From: Qipengyuania flava
GTDB lineage: Bacteria > Pseudomonadota > Alphaproteobacteria > Sphingomonadales > Sphingomonadaceae
Assembly: GCF_019448255.1 (NCBI RefSeq)
Contig: NZ_CP080410.1
Coordinates: 806,001 to 870,000, forward strand
Direction: 5' to 3'
DNA length: 64,000 bases
The first letter of the stretch is position 1, and the number at the start of each line of letters is the position of its first letter. Positions 15,604-24,797 of the stretch are shown here, in pieces. The notes under the pieces were generated by a model. The model ran no database searches. It was not told the DNA's origin and worked only from the letters and a program-made list of their open reading frames with translations. Made by a program: the position numbers and the translations under genes.

Positions 15604-17964
15604 CTAAACCATGTTTGCGGCGCTGGGTGTCTGCACGAACTCCTTGAATTCCAATAGGTTAGACAATGAGACGGGTCGCGAAAATGCGAAGCCCTGGACC
15701 TGTTGGCAGCCGATTTTCTTAAGCAATCCAATGTCCTGGGGGTTCTCGAGACCCTCTGCGACGACAGTGATTCGCGCATCGCGGCCCATTGCGGCGATGC
15801 TCGCGACAATTGCCTTTGCTTTCGGGTCCTTGGCCATGTTGGCGACGAACAGGCGATCGATCTTCAGCTCGTCAAACGGAAGTTCGTAAAACGCTTCAAA
15901 GCTCGCGGCACCGACGCCGAAGTCGTCCATCGAGATCTTAACGCCGAGGCCCTTGAGTTCTTCAAGGATGCTTGCTGCGACCGTGTGATCGGTGATGCGC
16001 GCCGTCTCGGTAATTTCGAGCGTCAGATACTCGGGGTCGAAGCGCGTCGCCTGCAGCACATTGCGGACGATACCCGCGATGCGCATGTCGCCGAGCAGGG
16101 TGGCCGAAATGTTGACCGACATTGTGATCATCCGGCCGCGGAAATGCAGGAGCTGCCCGGCCGAGCACGCGCTTTGCAGGACATAGCGCGTGAGGTGCTC
16201 CATCCGGCCGGCCTTCTCGCACTGCTGGATGAAGTGCATCGGGGAAATGAAGCCGCGCGCCGGGTCGTGCCACCGCACCAGCGCCTCTACGCCGGCGATG
16301 GTGTTGGTCGCGAGTTCGAACTTGGGCTGGTAGACGCAGTAGATCTCGCCCGCTTCCATCGCTTCGTCGATGCGGGCGCGCAGCGAGATGTCCCACAGGA
16401 GGTCGGTCTGCGAACCGGTTTCGGCGATGGAGATGGGGTTGTGGGCTTCGGACGTTTCCTCGGCGGCTGCGACGGCTGCGGCGAGACGGGGTGCCGGATC
16501 ACCCTCGATAGCGGCTACGCCGAAGGTGATGCCCACGTCGACAGAATAGCCGCCCACCTGCACGGGCGCGGCAAAGATGGCCCGCAGGCCTTCCAGGTGG
16601 TCCGTAACAGCGTCCGTTTCGTCCGACGGCACGTGCCAGCCAAGGTGGTGGCCGTCGCTGTAGATCGCCAGATTGGGGTCGGCAGCGCGAAGGCGATCGA
16701 CCAGCTTGAGGACATAGCTGCCCTTCTCGTCGCTGCGCAGCGTCTTGAGCACGCGTTCGTAATTCTGGATCTTCGCAATGACGACGTGGCCGCTGCGAAT
16801 ATTGTCGCGCACGAGGCGTCCTTCCAGCGCGCGCAGCTTGGGCAGACCGGTCTCGATGTTGACCATCTCCACCCGGCGCTTCCACCGCATGCGCGAGCGC
16901 ATTGCCCCGTACAGGACAAGGAAGCTCAACACGTAAGTAAGGTCGAGCCGGAATCCGAACCGGGCGGACGCGACGAAAACCAGCGGCAACAGGGCCACGA
17001 TGCCCGTGTAGGCCATCCAGCGGCGCTTGCGCGTTGTGCCCAGAAGAAGGGCGAACAGCAGTAGCGCTGCGAAGACGGAGAGGACGGTGCTGCCGACAAT
17101 ATAGGTCGTGCGGCCCGACCGCAGGCTCTCGCCCGCATAAATGTCGACTAGGCTCGGGGGGGCGTTCATACTGCCCGGTATCGGCTGGGGAGTGCCGCCG
17201 ACGTGGTTGCTGTGGCCAACGACCACGGTCTTGCCGGTGACGATCATGCGCTCGGTTTCCAGCGCCTCGTCGGTCAGTTCGTCGATCAGCAGGACCGGGA
17301 TCTCGGTAGCGTCGAAACCATAGTCGATGGAAAACTGCCCCGGCCGGATGTCGTTCACGCCGCCGATCGCAGCTCCGAGCGAGCGATAGGCGCGGCCTTC
17401 CACGACGTAGCTGTACCGCGATTCCCAGGCGAAGCCGAAGACGTTGCGATCGGTCTGATCGGCCAGAACGCGGTCGACATCACCGGCAATCCAGGGCGAC
17501 GTGCTCCGCAAGGTCTTGCCCTTGGTGGAGGTGGGCGCCACCCGATCGACGAGGATAATGCGCGGCCCGAGATCGGCAATTGCCTTTGCGAGCCGCTGGT
17601 CGGCTGCGCTGTCCTCGGATGGCGCAAAGGTCACATCGAGGAACACCTTGCCCACGCCGAGGCGGTCGAGCTCGTCAAGCGCGCGGGCAACCTCGTAGCG
17701 GGTTTCGGGCTGGTCTGGGGCGTTAAGCGCTTCGTCGGACGTGACGAAGACCACTTCGCCCGACGGGCTGGATCCGGCGATGCGCGACTGAATCAGCCAG
17801 AGCAGCTGGTCGCCCGGCTGGAACAGCAGGATCGCATACATGCCGAGGCTGAGGAGACCGGCCCACAATACATGACGCACGCGCTCGAACAGGCGCCCGC
17901 TCAAGAGCGTGCGCGCACGGGCGAGGAACGGCCCGGTAGGCGTAGAGGTGCGTGTGTCACCCAT
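15604..17964 (-). CDS. CHASE2 sensor, degenerate GGDEF, EAL phosphodiesterase
   Basis: A 786-residue inner-membrane protein likely to hydrolyse cyclic di-GMP. TM1 (about 35-50) leads to a periplasmic CHASE2 sensor domain (about 55-270), then three more helices (about 280-360). The GGDEF domain (about 370-505) has lost its signature: around residue 435 it reads SDGHHLGW instead of GGDEF, so cyclase activity is unlikely. The EAL domain (about 530-775) looks complete, with EALVRW (560-565), MSVNIS, LEITET, MDDFGVG, LKIDRLF, VVAEGLE and QGFAFSRP. The periplasmic input is unknown. Confidence 0.9.
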   Translation of the reverse strand: MGDTRTSTPTGPFLARARTLLSGRLFERVRHVLWAGLLSLGMYAILLFQPGDQLLWLIQSRIAGSSPSGEVVFVTSDEALNAPDQPETRYEVARALDELDRLGVGKVFLDVTFAPSEDSAADQRLAKAIADLGPRIILVDRVAPTSTKGKTLRSTSPWIAGDVDRVLADQTDRNVFGFAWESRYSYVVEGRAYRSLGAAIGGVNDIRPGQFSIDYGFDATEIPVLLIDELTDEALETERMIVTGKTVVVGHSNHVGGTPQPIPGSMNAPPSLVDIYAGESLRSGRTTYIVGSTVLSVFAALLLFALLLGTTRKRRWMAYTGIVALLPLVFVASARFGFRLDLTYVLSFLVLYGAMRSRMRWKRRVEMVNIETGLPKLRALEGRLVRDNIRSGHVVIAKIQNYERVLKTLRSDEKGSYVLKLVDRLRAADPNLAIYSDGHHLGWHVPSDETDAVTDHLEGLRAIFAAPVQVGGYSVDVGITFGVAAIEGDPAPRLAAAVAAAEETSEAHNPISIAETGSQTDLLWDISLRARIDEAMEAGEIYCVYQPKFELATNTIAGVEALVRWHDPARGFISPMHFIQQCEKAGRMEHLTRYVLQSACSAGQLLHFRGRMITMSVNISATLLGDMRIAGIVRNVLQATRFDPEYLTLEITETARITDHTVAASILEELKGLGVKISMDDFGVGAASFEAFYELPFDELKIDRLFVANMAKDPKAKAIVASIAAMGRDARITVVAEGLENPQDIGLLKKIGCQQVQGFAFSRPVSLSNLLEFKEFVQTPSAANMV

Positions 17965-18157
17965 CAGACGCCCTTATGGGGGCCTTAAACTTAAGAATTC
18001 TTTGATGCCGGGCGCGGAACCGCAACCCGTCCGGCGCTGGCGGCGGGTTTCGATGGTAAATTGCGGTTTAGAAATGAGAGTTAAGGGAAATCGGGCCGGA
18101 TCCGCCGGCCGGGGCGGACAGCTACAGGTTTCTTGTTGCAATAGAGCGGGCTAGCGC

Positions 18158-18183
18158 AAAAACGCGCCCATGACCGGGCGTGG
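18158..18183 (-). terminator. Terminator of rimO
   Basis: On the minus strand the sequence CACGCCC, short loop, GGGCGCG, TTTTT forms a stem with a U tract about 25 bases after the rimO stop. The 241-base gap between the EAL gene and rimO otherwise shows only A+T-rich sequence near 18,000 that may hold the EAL promoter. Confidence 0.6.
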
Positions 18184-18205
18184 TTAACGCCGGTAAAAGA
18201 CCGTA

Positions 18206-19579
18206 TCAGGCCACCACACCGAAAAGGTCGTGCGCGTCGCTCTCTTCGACCACGACATCGACGATATCTCCGGCCGCCAGGTCCTGCGGCACGGTCCGCA
18301 GGTACACGGCCCCGTCGATTTCCGGTGCATCGGCCTGGCTGCGCCCGGTCGCGCCGATATCGCCGTCCTCGTCAGGCTCGCCGACTTCGTCGATGATGAC
18401 GGGGATCGTCTTTCCGACCTTGGCCGCAAGCTTGGCGGCGCTGATCCGCTCGGTCACTTCCATGACGCGGGCGTAGCGCTCTTCCTTGACTTCTTCAGGG
18501 ACCGGATCGGGCAGGGCGTTGGCCTGTGCGCCTTCGACGGGTTCGAAGCGGAAGGCACCGACGCGGTCGAGCTGGGCCTCTTCCAGCCAGTCGAGCAGGT
18601 ACTGGAAGTCCTCTTCGGTCTCGCCCGGGAAGCCGACCACGAAGCTGGAACGGATGGCGATCTCCGGGCAAATCTCGCGCCAGCCCTTGAGGCGCTCGAG
18701 GACCTTGGCCTCGTTCGCCGGGCGCTTCATCGCGCGCAGCACTTTGGGACTGGCGTGCTGGAAGGGAATGTCGAGGTAGGGGGTCAGAAGCCCTTCCGCC
18801 ATCAGGGGGATGACGGCGTCGACATGCGGATAGGGATAGACGTAGTGCAGCCGGACCCACGGGGGCGTGCCGCCGCCAATGTCGAGCTGGCCCAGTTCGC
18901 GTGCGAGGTCGGTCATGTGGGCGCGGACTTCGCGACCTTTCCAGCTGCGGCTCTCGTGGCGGGTGTCGACGCCATAAGCGCTCGTGTCCTGGCTGATCAC
19001 GAGCAGTTCCTTCGTGCCCGCTGCAACCAGCTTTTCCGCTTCGCGCAGAACCGCGTCGATCCGGCGGCTGGCAAGCTTTCCGCGCAGGTCCGGGATGATG
19101 CAGAAGGCGCAGGAGTGATTGCAGCCCTCGGAAATCTTCAGGTAGCTGTAGTGGCGCGGCGTCAGCTTCACATCCGGTTGCGGGATCAGGTCGACAAACG
19201 GACCCTGGCTCGGCGGAGCGTGTTCGTGCACGGCCTCGACCACCTGCTCGTACTGGTGCGCGCCCGTCACCGCGAGGACCTGCGGGTGGGCAGCGCGGAT
19301 CGCATCGGCCTCTTCGCCCATGCAGCCGGTCACGATGACGCGGCCGTTCTCCGAGATCGCCTCCCCGATCGCGGCCAGGCTCTCTTCCTTGGCGGAATCG
19401 AGAAAGCCGCAGGTGTTCACGAGCACGACGTCGGCGCCCGCGTAGTCGGGGCTCATGGCGTAGCCATCGGCGCGCAGGCGCGTGAGGATGCGCTCGGAAT
19501 CGACGAGCGCCTTGGGGCAGCCGAGGGAAACCATGCCGACCTTCTTCTGGTCGGGGATCGGAGTGGTGGTGGTAGTCAT
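18206..19579 (-). CDS. rimO: Ribosomal protein S12 methylthiotransferase RimO
   Basis: A radical-SAM enzyme that adds a methylthio group to an aspartate of ribosomal protein S12. The 457 residues contain an N-terminal UPF0004 domain with cluster cysteines in [26 protein letters not shown] and [10 protein letters not shown]. The radical-SAM motif [11 protein letters not shown] (about residues 147-157) follows, then a C-terminal TRAM domain. The SLGCPKxLVDSE form separates RimO from MiaB. The ATG at 19579 is the only start giving the N-terminal beta strand. Confidence 0.96.
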   Translation of the reverse strand: MTTTTTPIPDQKKVGMVSLGCPKALVDSERILTRLRADGYAMSPDYAGADVVLVNTCGFLDSAKEESLAAIGEAISENGRVIVTGCMGEEADAIRAAHPQVLAVTGAHQYEQVVEAVHEHAPPSQGPFVDLIPQPDVKLTPRHYSYLKISEGCNHSCAFCIIPDLRGKLASRRIDAVLREAEKLVAAGTKELLVISQDTSAYGVDTRHESRSWKGREVRAHMTDLARELGQLDIGGGTPPWVRLHYVYPYPHVDAVIPLMAEGLLTPYLDIPFQHASPKVLRAMKRPANEAKVLERLKGWREICPEIAIRSSFVVGFPGETEEDFQYLLDWLEEAQLDRVGAFRFEPVEGAQANALPDPVPEEVKEERYARVMEVTERISAAKLAAKVGKTIPVIIDEVGEPDEDGDIGATGRSQADAPEIDGAVYLRTVPQDLAAGDIVDVVVEESDAHDLFGVVA

Positions 19580-19671
19580 GCCAATTGTCCGTGAATTGCG
19601 CGCGCCTCTACACCTGTCGGCGGCTTTTCGCTAGCGTGTCGGAGGGTCGTGGCCCTTTGGGGAGGGAAATC

Positions 19672-20082
19672 ATGAACATATTCGATGTAAACTGGCTGGC
19701 TGTCGTCCTGGCAGCGCTGGCAGGCTTCGTAGTCGGCGGCATCTGGTACGGGCCGATCATGGGCAAGAAATGGATGGGCGCTGTCGGCCTTACCGAGGAG
19801 CAGATCAAGGAAGGAAGCATGGGCGCGATCTATGGCGGTGCCTTTGCCTTCTCGCTCCTCGCCAGCTGGACGCTGGCGCACACCTTCGCAACCTACGCGC
19901 AGGATCTGTCGCTGGTGGTGAAAGTGCTTACGGCCTTTGGCGTGGCGCTGGGCTTTATCGTCCCGGCTATCGGCACCAACTACCTGTTCAGCCAGAAGAC
20001 CAAGACGCTGTTCTTCATCGACGCGGGCTACTGGCTGCTGTTCTACACGGCCATGGGGCTGGTCCACGGCCTGATGGGCTAG
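19672..20082 (+). CDS. DUF1761 membrane protein
   Basis: A 136-residue integral membrane protein with about four helices: residues 8-25, 50-68, 75-100 and 112-134. The conserved GGIWYGPIMGKKWM segment after TM1 is the hallmark of DUF1761. GGGAGGGAAATC just before the ATG at 19672 sets the start. Function is unknown. It is a single-gene unit, convergent with the potassium-channel gene 4 bases away. Confidence 0.85.
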   Translation: MNIFDVNWLAVVLAALAGFVVGGIWYGPIMGKKWMGAVGLTEEQIKEGSMGAIYGGAFAFSLLASWTLAHTFATYAQDLSLVVKVLTAFGVALGFIVPAIGTNYLFSQKTKTLFFIDAGYWLLFYTAMGLVHGLMG

Positions 20083-20086
20083 CGCC

Positions 20087-21211
20087 TCAAGCCTCTTGTT
20101 CGGTTAGGTCTTCGCGATCGTGCCCGTCGCCGCGGGTCTCCCCGTTGCGGGTGGGCACGATCTCGACCACGACGTCACCCGGCTGGAGGTTCTGGCATTC
20201 GTCTTCCCAGAAGCCGAGCGCCTTGCCATTGCGATAGATCCGAAGGCCCCGGCCGCCAGTGCGCAGCTCGCTGATCGCGCAGCCGCATTCCTCTTCGGTG
20301 ATCTTGCGCTCGACCAGCTGGACGCGGCCCGAAACGCTGGCGAGATCGGCGAGGTATTCGGCGATGTGTTCGCCCTTGGCGCTGCCAGCCAGCAGCAGGC
20401 CGGTAAAGCGCACCGGGTTGATGACATTGTCGGCGCCTGCCTGCCGCGCGAGCGATTCGTTGTCGTCGGCGCGGACCACAGCGCTGATGGGCACGTTCGG
20501 TGCAAGGGCGCGGACAGTCAGCGTGATAAGTATCGTCGTGTCGTCGCGGCCTGCGGAAACGAGGACGTTCTGCGCTTCGGCAATGCGGACGGCTTTGAGC
20601 GTCTGGTCGCGCGTGGCGTCGGCAGCCATGACGTTGCAGCCCAGCGCCTCTGCCTCGGCGAGCCGCTCCTCGCTCGGGTCGATCACGACGATGCAGGACG
20701 GGTCGGTCCCGCGCTCGATCAGCTCGCCGACCGCTTCGGAGCCGGAGATGCCATAGCCGAGCACCACGATGTGACCGGATAGCTGTTCCTGGATGCGGGC
20801 CATGCGCCATTTCTCCCAGCTGCGCTTGATGATGAAATTGTAGGCCGTGCCGACGAAAATGAAAAAGACGGCAAAGCGGATGGGGGTCACGATGACCGCT
20901 TCGACCAGCCGCGCGCGGTCGGAAATCGGGGCGATATCGCCGAAACCCGTGGTCGTGATCGAAATCATGGTGAAATAGATGACGTCGAGGAAGCTGACCT
21001 CGCCATCGAGATTGTCGACCAGCCCTTCGCGGTCCCACCAGTGGATCATGACCACGATGGAGATGAGGAACAGGGCGGCGCCCAGGCGGATGCCGAGATC
21101 GCCCCAGACCGGCAGCTTGACGGCCCGGCGCAGCGGCTGGAACCGCGGGCCGCGGTACGCGCGTGGCGGGGCGCTGGGCGCGATCCGGTCGACCTGCTTG
21201 TCGCTGCTCAT
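20087..21211 (-). CDS. Potassium channel with RCK/TrkA domain
   Basis: A 374-residue two-helix ion channel subunit. TM1 (about 42-58) and TM2 (about 105-128) flank a pore loop with the selectivity filter TTTGFGD. The cytoplasmic TrkA-N (RCK) domain starts at about residue 145, with the Rossmann motif VVLGYGISGSEAVGEL, and is followed by a TrkA-C-like domain (about 275-355). Nucleotides or ions binding the RCK ring would gate K+ flow. The tail is charged and variable. It is a monocistronic unit separated from surE by about 50 bases. Confidence 0.9.
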   Translation of the reverse strand: MSSDKQVDRIAPSAPPRAYRGPRFQPLRRAVKLPVWGDLGIRLGAALFLISIVVMIHWWDREGLVDNLDGEVSFLDVIYFTMISITTTGFGDIAPISDRARLVEAVIVTPIRFAVFFIFVGTAYNFIIKRSWEKWRMARIQEQLSGHIVVLGYGISGSEAVGELIERGTDPSCIVVIDPSEERLAEAEALGCNVMAADATRDQTLKAVRIAEAQNVLVSAGRDDTTILITLTVRALAPNVPISAVVRADDNESLARQAGADNVINPVRFTGLLLAGSAKGEHIAEYLADLASVSGRVQLVERKITEEECGCAISELRTGGRGLRIYRNGKALGFWEDECQNLQPGDVVVEIVPTRNGETRGDGHDREDLTEQEA

Positions 21212-21263
21212 CGCGCGAATAGGTGCGCGCGGAACCCCGCCGGGTCAATAGGATAGCGCGTCC

Positions 21264-22028
21264 TCACCCCTCGTAGCGCTCTGCCAGAGCGCCGAGCGAG
21301 GCGTGGTGCGTCAGGTCGAGCTGGAGCGGCGTAACCGAGATAAAGCCCTCGTCGACCGCCTCCAGATCGGTGCCGTGGTCGAGCGTGTGTTCGATCGCCT
21401 CGAGGCCGAACCAGTAATACTGGAAGCCGCGCGGATCGCGCCCTTCGACCACCGTGCCGCGCGAATAATCGTGGAAGCCCTGGCGCACCGCGCGGATGCC
21501 CTTGACCTCGCTTGCCGGCAGCGGCGGGAAGTTCACATTGACCAGCGTGCGCTTGGGCAGCGGGGCATCGAGCAGCGGGGCGAGAACCTTGGCGCCCCAT
21601 TCGATGGCGGCATCGAAGGGCACGTTCTCACCAGCGCCTTCCTTGGCGTAGACCTGGCTCAGCGCGATCGAGCGAACCCCTGCCAGCGCGCCTTCGATCG
21701 CCGCCGAGACCGTGCCCGAATAGGTGATGTCATCGGCTAGGTTCGCGCCGCGGTTGACGCCGGAGAGGATCACGTCGGGCGTGCCGTCCATGACCTTGCG
21801 CAGGCCCATGGTGACCGAATCCGTCGGCGTGCCGGTGACCGAGAACCGGCGCTCGCCATGCTTGCGCAGGCGCACCGGGCGGGTCAGCGTGAGCGCATGG
21901 CCCATGCCGGACTGTTCTTCATCCGGCGCGCAGATCCAGATGTCGTCGGAAAACTGGCGTGCAATGCCTTCGAGAACCTCGAGACCCTGTGCGCGGATAC
22001 CATCGTCGTTGGTAAGCAGAATGCGCAT
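21264..22028 (-). CDS. surE: 5'/3'-nucleotidase SurE
   Basis: A metal-dependent phosphatase that removes phosphate from nucleoside 5'- and 3'-monophosphates in the cytoplasm. The 254-residue protein starts [16 protein letters not shown], giving the metal-binding NDDG, and continues with GTPTDSVTMGL and SGVNRGANLADDITYSGTVSAAIEGA. The ATG at 22028 shares one base with the serS stop, so it is translated from the serS-surE message. The common neighbour pcm is absent. Confidence 0.96.
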   Translation of the reverse strand: MRILLTNDDGIRAQGLEVLEGIARQFSDDIWICAPDEEQSGMGHALTLTRPVRLRKHGERRFSVTGTPTDSVTMGLRKVMDGTPDVILSGVNRGANLADDITYSGTVSAAIEGALAGVRSIALSQVYAKEGAGENVPFDAAIEWGAKVLAPLLDAPLPKRTLVNVNFPPLPASEVKGIRAVRQGFHDYSRGTVVEGRDPRGFQYYWFGLEAIEHTLDHGTDLEAVDEGFISVTPLQLDLTHHASLGALAERYEG

Positions 22029-23308
22029 CAGGCGGCAGGCTCCAGCTTGGTGACGCCGCCCATGTAGGTGGCGAGGGCTTGGGGAACGGTCACGCTGCCG
22101 TCCGCTTCCTGATAGTTTTCCATCACCGCGACCAGCGTGCGGCCCACGGCGAGGCCCGAGCCGTTCAGCGTGTGCACGAAGCGGGTCTTTTTCTCGCCTT
22201 CGGGGCGATAGCGCGCGTTCATCCGGCGGGCCTGGAAGTCGCCCGTGTTGGAGCAGGACGAAATCTCGCGCCAGGCGCCCTGGCCGGGCAGCCACACCTC
22301 GAGGTCGAAGGTCTTCTTCGCGCCGAAACCCATGTCGCCGGTGCACAGCAGCATGCGGCGATAGGGCAGGCCCAGCGCTTCGAGGATGCCTTCGGCGCAT
22401 TTGGTCATACGCTCGTGCTCGGCCTCGCTGTCTTCCGGGCGACAGACGCTGACCAGCTCGACCTTTTCGAACTGGTGCTGGCGGATGAAACCGCGCGTAT
22501 CGCGGCCCGCCGAGCCTGCTTCCGAACGGAAGCAAAGCGTGTGCGCGGTCATGCGGATCGGCTGGTCGAGGTCAGTCAGGATCTCGCCGGCGACCGAATA
22601 GGTGAGGGGGACTTCCGAGGTCGGCACGAGCCAGCGGTCGTCGGTCGTGCGGAAGCTATCTTCGGCAAACTTGGGCAGCTTGTCCGTGCCATACATGGCA
22701 TCGTCGCCGACCAGCACCGGCGGGTTGCATTCGGTGTAGCCGTTCTCGCGCGTCTGCTGGTCGAGCATGAACTGGGCAAGCGCGCGGTGGAGCCGGGCGA
22801 TATCGCCGCGCAGGAAGGTGAAGCGCGCGCCGGAAAGCTTGGCGCCGGTTTCGAATTCCATGCCCAGCGCAGGGCCGATATCGGCGTGCTCCTTGGGCTC
22901 GAAGTCGAAGGTGCGTTTAGTGCCCCACTGGTGGAGCTCGACATTGCCTTCTTCGTCCGCGCCTTCCGGCACGTCTTCGGCGGGCAGGTTGGGCAGGCGG
23001 GCAAGCATGTCGTCGAGCGCGGCGCCGGCTTCGGCAGCGGCGGCCTCCCATTCGGGCATCGAGGCCTTGATTTCGGCTACTTCGGCCTTGAGCGCTTCGG
23101 CCTTGTCCTTGTCGCCCTGGCCCATGGCCTGGCCGATCGCCTTGGAGGCTTCGTTGCGGCGGCTCTGCGCTTCCTGGACCTTGGTGGTTGCCTCGCGCTT
23201 CTTCGCGTCGAGAGCGACGATCTGGTCGGCAACAGGCTCGGCCCCGCGGCGGGCAAGGCCGGCGTCGAAGGCTTCGGGATTGGCGCGGATGAAAGCGATA
23301 TCGTGCAT
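22028..23308 (-). CDS. serS: Serine-tRNA ligase
   Basis: Charges tRNA-Ser and tRNA-Sec with serine. The 426-residue class II synthetase has the N-terminal antiparallel coiled coil (about residues 30-105). Motif 2 is [21 protein letters not shown], followed by the [18 protein letters not shown] and [19 protein letters not shown] stretches leading to motif 3. The start [14 protein letters not shown] at 23308 matches the family's N-terminus, and the frame remains open a few codons upstream. It is co-transcribed with surE. Confidence 0.97.
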   Translation of the reverse strand: MHDIAFIRANPEAFDAGLARRGAEPVADQIVALDAKKREATTKVQEAQSRRNEASKAIGQAMGQGDKDKAEALKAEVAEIKASMPEWEAAAAEAGAALDDMLARLPNLPAEDVPEGADEEGNVELHQWGTKRTFDFEPKEHADIGPALGMEFETGAKLSGARFTFLRGDIARLHRALAQFMLDQQTRENGYTECNPPVLVGDDAMYGTDKLPKFAEDSFRTTDDRWLVPTSEVPLTYSVAGEILTDLDQPIRMTAHTLCFRSEAGSAGRDTRGFIRQHQFEKVELVSVCRPEDSEAEHERMTKCAEGILEALGLPYRRMLLCTGDMGFGAKKTFDLEVWLPGQGAWREISSCSNTGDFQARRMNARYRPEGEKKTRFVHTLNGSGLAVGRTLVAVMENYQEADGSVTVPQALATYMGGVTKLEPAA

Positions 23309-23439
23309 GGCGCGGCCTATGCCTTTTCGCATGGCGCTTGGCCAGTGGCTTCGCTCCTGCGTGGTCCTGCGTATTCGGGCACCAATTCAGCGCGGGCCCG
23401 TTAGTGAACAAATCCAAGGCGTTGAAAGGTCCAGCCTTC

Positions 23440-24741
23440 GTGAACGATCACCCCATCAAGCCCCCGCGCCGTACACGCTTCATCGATATCGCCGACAGCG
23501 TGATCCGGGGCGGGCGACGAATGGGTTGGATCGGCAAGGCCAATCTCGACAAGGATTTCCTGCTCGACCAGGCAGTCGAAGCGACCGGCCTGTGCGATTT
23601 CGGCGACCACTGGTTCGAGCGGCCCTTCGAAGCCCTGCTCGACAGCGTGAAGCGCGAGGCGCGGCTAAACGCGGCGGGCGATTTCTCCGCCGTGAAGCAG
23701 TTTCACCACGTGCTGCGAGACCGGCTTTATGCGCAGATGTGGTTCGGTCGGCATCCGGAAATCCTCGAGCGTCCCTTGCGCGCTCCGGTGGTCATCGTCG
23801 GCCCCATGCGCTCGGGCACCACGCGGCTTCATCGCTTGCTGGCGAGCGACAAGCGCTTTGCCTTCCTGCGCAGTTTCGAGACGATCAGCCCCGTACCGCG
23901 GCCCGAATTCGAGGCAGTGCTGGCGGGCGAGAAGAAGGACTTCCGGCCCAAGCTCGCCGCGCGCATCATGAAAGTCGCGCGGCTGGCCAACCCGCGCACG
24001 CTCTCGATCCACCCCACCGGGCCGTATGAGCCCGAAGAGGAACTTGGACTTCTGGTGGCGAGCATGTGGAGCATGAAGCACGACGCGCAGTGGCACGTGC
24101 CGTCCTACGCCCAGTGGTGCGAGGGCGAGAGCGCGGTGCCTGCTTATCGCCACATGGCGAACCTCCTGCGCCTGATCGGCTGGTCGCAGCAGGAAAGCTC
24201 GCTGCGCCCATGGATTCTCAAGACGCCGCAGCACATGCTCGACCTGCCCGCGCTGCTCGAAGTGTTCCCCGATGCGCGTCTGATTTTCACGCACCGCGAT
24301 CCTGAGAAGATCGTTGGTAGCGCCGCCTCGCTCGCCTGGAACCAGACGATCATCTATTCCGACTACCACGACCCGCAGCGCACCGGGCGCGAGTGGCTGG
24401 AGAAGACATCCACCATGATCGAACGGATGCGCGCAGCGCGAGACAGCATTCCGCGCGAGCGCATGATCGACGTGCAGTATGACGACATGGAGCGCGACTG
24501 GCGCGGCACGATGGAGCGTGTCTACCGCTTCCTGAAGCTCGATATGGAGCCCGCGGTCGATGGCATGCAGCGCTATCTCGACCGCTCGGCAAAGCTCAAG
24601 CGGACGCCGCACCAATACAGTCTCGAAGAATTCGGCTTGAGCCAGGGCGAGGTTGCCGAACGCTTTGCCGACTACATCGACACATACAGCATCCCGGTCG
24701 AAAGCGAGAACCTTCCTCAGCGGCGCCGCTTCCGGCGCTGA
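23440..24741 (+). CDS. Sulfotransferase family protein
   Basis: A roughly 433-residue cytoplasmic enzyme expected to transfer a sulfuryl group from PAPS to an unknown acceptor. The 5'-phosphosulfate loop is clear as VIVGPMRSGTTRLHRLL, and a 3'-phosphate motif may be in LIFTHRDPEKIVGSAASL. No ATG precedes the conserved region. The GTG at 23440 has GAAAGG 10 bases upstream, while a GTG at 23404 is an alternative without a ribosome site. It is convergent with the TonB-dependent receptor gene, 56 bases away. Confidence 0.85.
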   Translation: MNDHPIKPPRRTRFIDIADSVIRGGRRMGWIGKANLDKDFLLDQAVEATGLCDFGDHWFERPFEALLDSVKREARLNAAGDFSAVKQFHHVLRDRLYAQMWFGRHPEILERPLRAPVVIVGPMRSGTTRLHRLLASDKRFAFLRSFETISPVPRPEFEAVLAGEKKDFRPKLAARIMKVARLANPRTLSIHPTGPYEPEEELGLLVASMWSMKHDAQWHVPSYAQWCEGESAVPAYRHMANLLRLIGWSQQESSLRPWILKTPQHMLDLPALLEVFPDARLIFTHRDPEKIVGSAASLAWNQTIIYSDYHDPQRTGREWLEKTSTMIERMRAARDSIPRERMIDVQYDDMERDWRGTMERVYRFLKLDMEPAVDGMQRYLDRSAKLKRTPHQYSLEEFGLSQGEVAERFADYIDTYSIPVESENLPQRRRFRR

Positions 24742-24797
24742 CACGAAAAGGGGGTGCGGAAGGCCAGCCCCCGCACCCCCTCACTCGCGGTTTGCGA

